The translations under genes were made by a program, and so were the position numbers. Shown here one piece after another: positions 62,086 through 64,000 of a stretch of DNA of 64,000 nucleotides. The DNA comes from CAZIVP01 sp964542915 (GTDB lineage Bacteria > Calditrichota > Calditrichia > Calditrichales > Calditrichaceae). The stretch covers positions 45,485 to 109,484 of the forward strand of contig CAZIVP010000013.1 of NCBI GenBank assembly GCA_964542915.1. Direction: 5' to 3'. Position 1 is the first letter of the stretch, and the number at the start of each line of letters is the position of its first letter. The notes below the pieces were generated by a model. It was not told the DNA's origin. It searched no databases and saw only the letters and a list, made by a program, of their open reading frames with translations.

Positions 62086-62505
62086 TTAATCCCTTGCAAT
62101 ATGAAGTGCGATCGTAAAGGCTCCAATGATACCAAGCGATGCAGATAATATCGTTCCACCACCAGTGTATTGTCCAGAAAGAGTCATTGCAAGCATATTG
62201 GAAAGTGAAGCTCCAAGGAGTATTCCTCCAACTGTACCGAGATGCCTAAAAAACCTTTTAGCTGTGCTCGAGACCAAATATTCACTAGCTCGTTCAACAT
62301 GGGCAGCGGAGATGGTATCTGCACGATGCCGTTTAGATACTTTTACTGATTCATTAACAAGTTCATTTACATATTGGGCTATTTTATTTTTAAGTGCATC
62401 AAAAGCTTGAGGTGAAAAAGGTGAAGAATTCATATTATTTAATTGTTGATCTGCTTCTCGGATAACAGCGTGTACCTGTGACTCATGATTAGTCATCTCC
62501 TTCAT
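62086..62505 (-). CDS. Probable membrane-anchored histone-fold protein, second gene of membrane operon
   Basis: A 139-residue protein. Residues about 32-80 read like a histone fold: a long helix (FDALKNKIAQYVNELVNESV), then KRHRADTISAAHVERASEYL. The latter matches the loop-2/helix-3 pattern of archaeal histones (basic pair, short strand, A-x-x-V-x-x-A). A shorter helix precedes it. Two TM helices follow (GTVGGILLGASLSNMLAMTL; TILSASLGIIGAFTIALHIA). It could hold DNA or a partner at the membrane. The start overlaps the previous gene (ATGA). The histone call is by eye. Confidence 0.6.
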   Translation of the reverse strand: MKEMTNHESQVHAVIREADQQLNNMNSSPFSPQAFDALKNKIAQYVNELVNESVKVSKRHRADTISAAHVERASEYLVSSTAKRFFRHLGTVGGILLGASLSNMLAMTLSGQYTGGGTILSASLGIIGAFTIALHIARD

Positions 62506-62804
62506 TTGAATCCCTCCCTACTTGGATTAAGGGAGCTTCGATCAAGACATTCCATATATTTCGATATTAATTCACTCTTTAACTTTGTAATTTTAGATGA
62601 ACCTCGTTCTCCTCTTGCTAAAAATAATGTAAAAGTAGCGGTTATAAAAATACCGAAAACAGCAGCGATAATTGCTTTCGAAAATTGAATAATTTCAGCA
62701 GAGTTTATTATTGCAGAAATCAAACTAGCAAGTACTCCAAACGTTGTGGTAATTAGTGAGATCCACACTTTCGCTCGGGGTGAATTTGTTTCCGTTTCTC
62801 GCAT
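62502..62804 (-). CDS. Two-TM membrane protein, first gene of membrane operon
   Basis: A 100-residue protein with two hydrophobic helices (VWISLITTTFGVLASLISAI; AIIAAVFGIFITATFTLFLA) and charged ends. The C-terminal ~30 residues (SKITKLKSELISKYMECLDR) look like a short amphipathic helix facing the cytoplasm. Family unknown. AGGAGG lies 14 bases upstream, rather far. It forms a coupled operon with the next two genes. Confidence 0.65.
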   Translation of the reverse strand: MRETETNSPRAKVWISLITTTFGVLASLISAIINSAEIIQFSKAIIAAVFGIFITATFTLFLARGERGSSKITKLKSELISKYMECLDRSSLNPSREGFK

Positions 62805-62836
62805 TTTTAATTAACAAACCTCCTATCTTTATAATG

Positions 62837-63085
62837 GCCTAACGAGGCGGCGGATGAGCCGTCGGACCTTGAGCGCTTGCGCTCAAAAGGGACGGTCGGT
62901 TCGATCCGCTGATAAGCCGCCGCCTCGATAGGGCCGACCGTTTAGGTCGGTCCTATCGGCTCGCGCTTAACCCGCACAAAACCAGGCGGCCAGTGATTTC
63001 AAAATGCACCATAACCGTGAACGGCTGAACAAACTTACCCAAAACCAGAACGCGTTTTGTGTCGGTGTTGAAGCGCTGGTTAGTT
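62837..63085 (-). other. attC site 12 with repeat insert (rightmost lipoprotein cassette)
   Basis: Boxes GCCTAAC (62837-62843) and GTTAGTT (63079-63085). With the repeat removed, arms GCGCTT-AACCCGCAC and GTGTCGGTGTTGAAGCGC pair with one extra base on the right arm. Repeat copy F lies directly after the left box. Confidence 0.9.
62845..62958 (-). repeat. attC-nested palindromic repeat, copy F (114 bp)
   Basis: As the long copies, but lacking hairpin 3 and the first half of hairpin 4: GCTGAT runs straight into AAGCCGCCGCCTCG. It is a simple internal deletion of about 33 bases. Confidence 0.9.
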
Positions 63086-63097
63086 TGCTAATCGATA

Positions 63098-63997
63098 TCA
63101 GTTATAAAATTGCATTATTAACTTTTCTAAAGCAAAATTAGTTAAATTCTTATCTAAAGACGACATAATATTTTTATTCGTTCCAAAATATCCATCGCCG
63201 ACAATAATATTGGTCTGTAGATAGTAATCTTCATTTTCATAATATAAAAATCCTACTCCATATCCATTCATATTGCCCTTGGCTTTTTCTATGGGAATAG
63301 GACCATTTATTGACTTGACAATTATCGAAGTTATTTTGCCATGGTATTTGAAGACATAATCCGGATAGGTAATTTGATTCGTTGAAATTACTTCTTCTAA
63401 ATCTAAATAATGTCTACGGATATTTTCATCATTCCATTCATAACGGCAAGATACAAAATAAAAATCTGCACCACTATCTTCCCATGAAAATGAAAATGGT
63501 TGGTTTAATTGCAGAGAATCACCAGTATTTACAATTATATTTTCTGATTTGACAGGCAAAATAATTTCACCTTCAATAATTCCATTGTCAGTTTTTAGCT
63601 CTATATGCAAAGTATCAAAGTTTGATTTTAACATCATTTTTTTATCAAAATCATATCCGAAAGTTGTATATCCCAATTCATCTTCACAAATCTCATTTGC
63701 ATAATATTTGTTGTTGTTAATTTTAAGATATTCAAATATACTTATAGGTTCACTATCGACCCGCCCATAGATTCTGGTATTTTGTTCATCAATATAATCC
63801 CAAAGATTTGGATCAAAATATCTATCTGAATGGCGAGCAAAAATATATACAATTTGAGAATTTGAGTTTTCTGAATTTTCTGTAGGATTTTCACTACAGT
63901 TTTGAAAGAATATAACTATGATGAGCAATATTATAAGTTTCAATTTCTGTCTTGGTTCAGCGGGAATTGGACTTTTAGCATTTAAAATAAGTAACAC
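63098..63997 (-). CDS. Lipoprotein of unknown function, start at the window edge
   Basis: About 299 residues from a GTG at 63997; the true start may lie outside. A hydrophobic signal (LKLIILLIIVIFFQNC) ends in a lipobox Cys, then comes an Asn/Ser/Glu-rich linker (SENPTENSENSNSQ) and a beta-rich domain (GEIILPVKSENIIVNTGDSL; LNQPFSFSWEDSGADFYFVS). A start nearer the signal (the TTG of LKLIILL) is more usual in length. Family unknown. It is the last cassette gene seen, nearest to the inferred integrase side. Confidence 0.65.
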   Translation of the reverse strand: MLLILNAKSPIPAEPRQKLKLIILLIIVIFFQNCSENPTENSENSNSQIVYIFARHSDRYFDPNLWDYIDEQNTRIYGRVDSEPISIFEYLKINNNKYYANEICEDELGYTTFGYDFDKKMMLKSNFDTLHIELKTDNGIIEGEIILPVKSENIIVNTGDSLQLNQPFSFSWEDSGADFYFVSCRYEWNDENIRRHYLDLEEVISTNQITYPDYVFKYHGKITSIIVKSINGPIPIEKAKGNMNGYGVGFLYYENEDYYLQTNIIVGDGYFGTNKNIMSSLDKNLTNFALEKLIMQFYN

Positions 63998-64000
63998 CTA

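Larger units (their letters stand above)
51470..64000 (-). mobile_element. Integron gene-cassette array, running off the right edge
   Basis: Some 17 genes or gene remnants, all on the minus strand, fall in groups of one to three separated by twelve attC-like sites. Most are imperfect palindromes with core boxes (R')YYYAAC/GTTRRR(Y) and a single unpaired base on the same arm; two sites are collapsed. Base composition and function change from group to group. In gene orientation each attC follows its gene, so attI and the integrase should lie to the right of 64000. I find no integrase in the window. The alternative is an integrase-less cassette cluster (CALIN). Confidence 0.88.

Noticed and set aside
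59102..62958. Regularly spaced near-identical repeats as a CRISPR array
   Set aside because: Units are about 1 kb apart, carry genes between them, form multiple hairpins and sit inside attC sites. No short spacers or cas genes.
55428..62958. The repeats as Rho-independent terminators
   Set aside because: The hairpins are strong but none is followed by a T run on either strand, and they lie inside recombination sites.
55428..62958. The repeat as an ORF-less mini-cassette inserted by IntI
   Set aside because: Integration by IntI would leave a GTT core at both joints. The joint on the arm side has no GTTRRRY box (it reads CGATAGG in gene orientation), so standard attC x attC integration does not fit.

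Overview
The window comes from a Gram-negative bacterium. Evidence is the ExbB/ExbD/TonB system, a TonB-dependent receptor, porin-like barrels and many lipoproteins. Gene content points to the FCB side of the tree, with a Calditrichota-like organism as the best guess: fungal-type homoaconitase, pyruvoyl-dependent arginine decarboxylase next to agmatinase and a GH57 enzyme, DUF4388 proteins, and secG followed by tRNA-Leu. That placement is inferred from gene content only. Base composition is moderate (about half GC) in the left 49 kb and becomes patchy after about 51.4 kb.

1-49.3 kb is chromosomal housekeeping DNA. In order it holds: the 5' part of a homoaconitase gene (-); a CxxCxxCC protein, a VWA protein and an AAA+ ATPase, then Hsp20; a minus-strand purine-salvage group (adenosine deaminase, DUF84 NTPase, TPR lipoprotein, MTA/SAH-type deaminase); the glycolytic run gap-pgk-tpiA followed by secG, tRNA-Leu(GAG), a PAP2 phosphatase and an NrnA-like DHH phosphoesterase; a TPR protein; a radical SAM protein with two RNA methyltransferases; three genes built on DUF4388 and degenerate receiver/GTPase-like domains; a PhoB/PhoR-type two-component pair; an M28 peptidase, a SpoIIE-type phosphatase and a TPR lytic transglycosylase; a His-rich lipoprotein with a TonB-dependent receptor; a gluzincin-like membrane peptidase; arginine decarboxylase, agmatinase, GH57 and an S41 protease; exbB-exbD-exbD-tonB; and a lipid kinase, thioesterase, HD triphosphohydrolase and M20 peptidase.

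49.3-51.4 kb is a boundary zone: an almost gene-free stretch rich in small palindromes, a porin-like gene, and a broken IS3-type transposase.

51.4-64 kb is an integron gene-cassette array. Every gene lies on the minus strand, and short gene groups are separated by twelve attC-like sites. Most of these are imperfect palindromes with GTTRRRY/RYYYAAC boxes and a one-base bulge always on the same arm; two are collapsed to little more than their boxes. The orientation puts attI and the integrase gene beyond the right edge, so the left end is the old end. Cassettes carry a fluoride channel plus DUF190 gene behind a fluoride riboswitch, a GIY-YIG plus Mrr-like nuclease pair (the second gene broken), a RibD/DHFR-like reductase, VapBC, HigBA, a three-gene membrane operon with a probable membrane-anchored histone-fold protein, and several exported proteins of unknown function.

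The most unusual structure is a GC-rich multi-hairpin repeat of 35-149 bp. It occurs six times, each time next to the recombination-active R'' box of an attC site. In four or five of these sites, removing the repeat on paper restores a normal attC. This looks like a small element that lives inside integron recombination sites.
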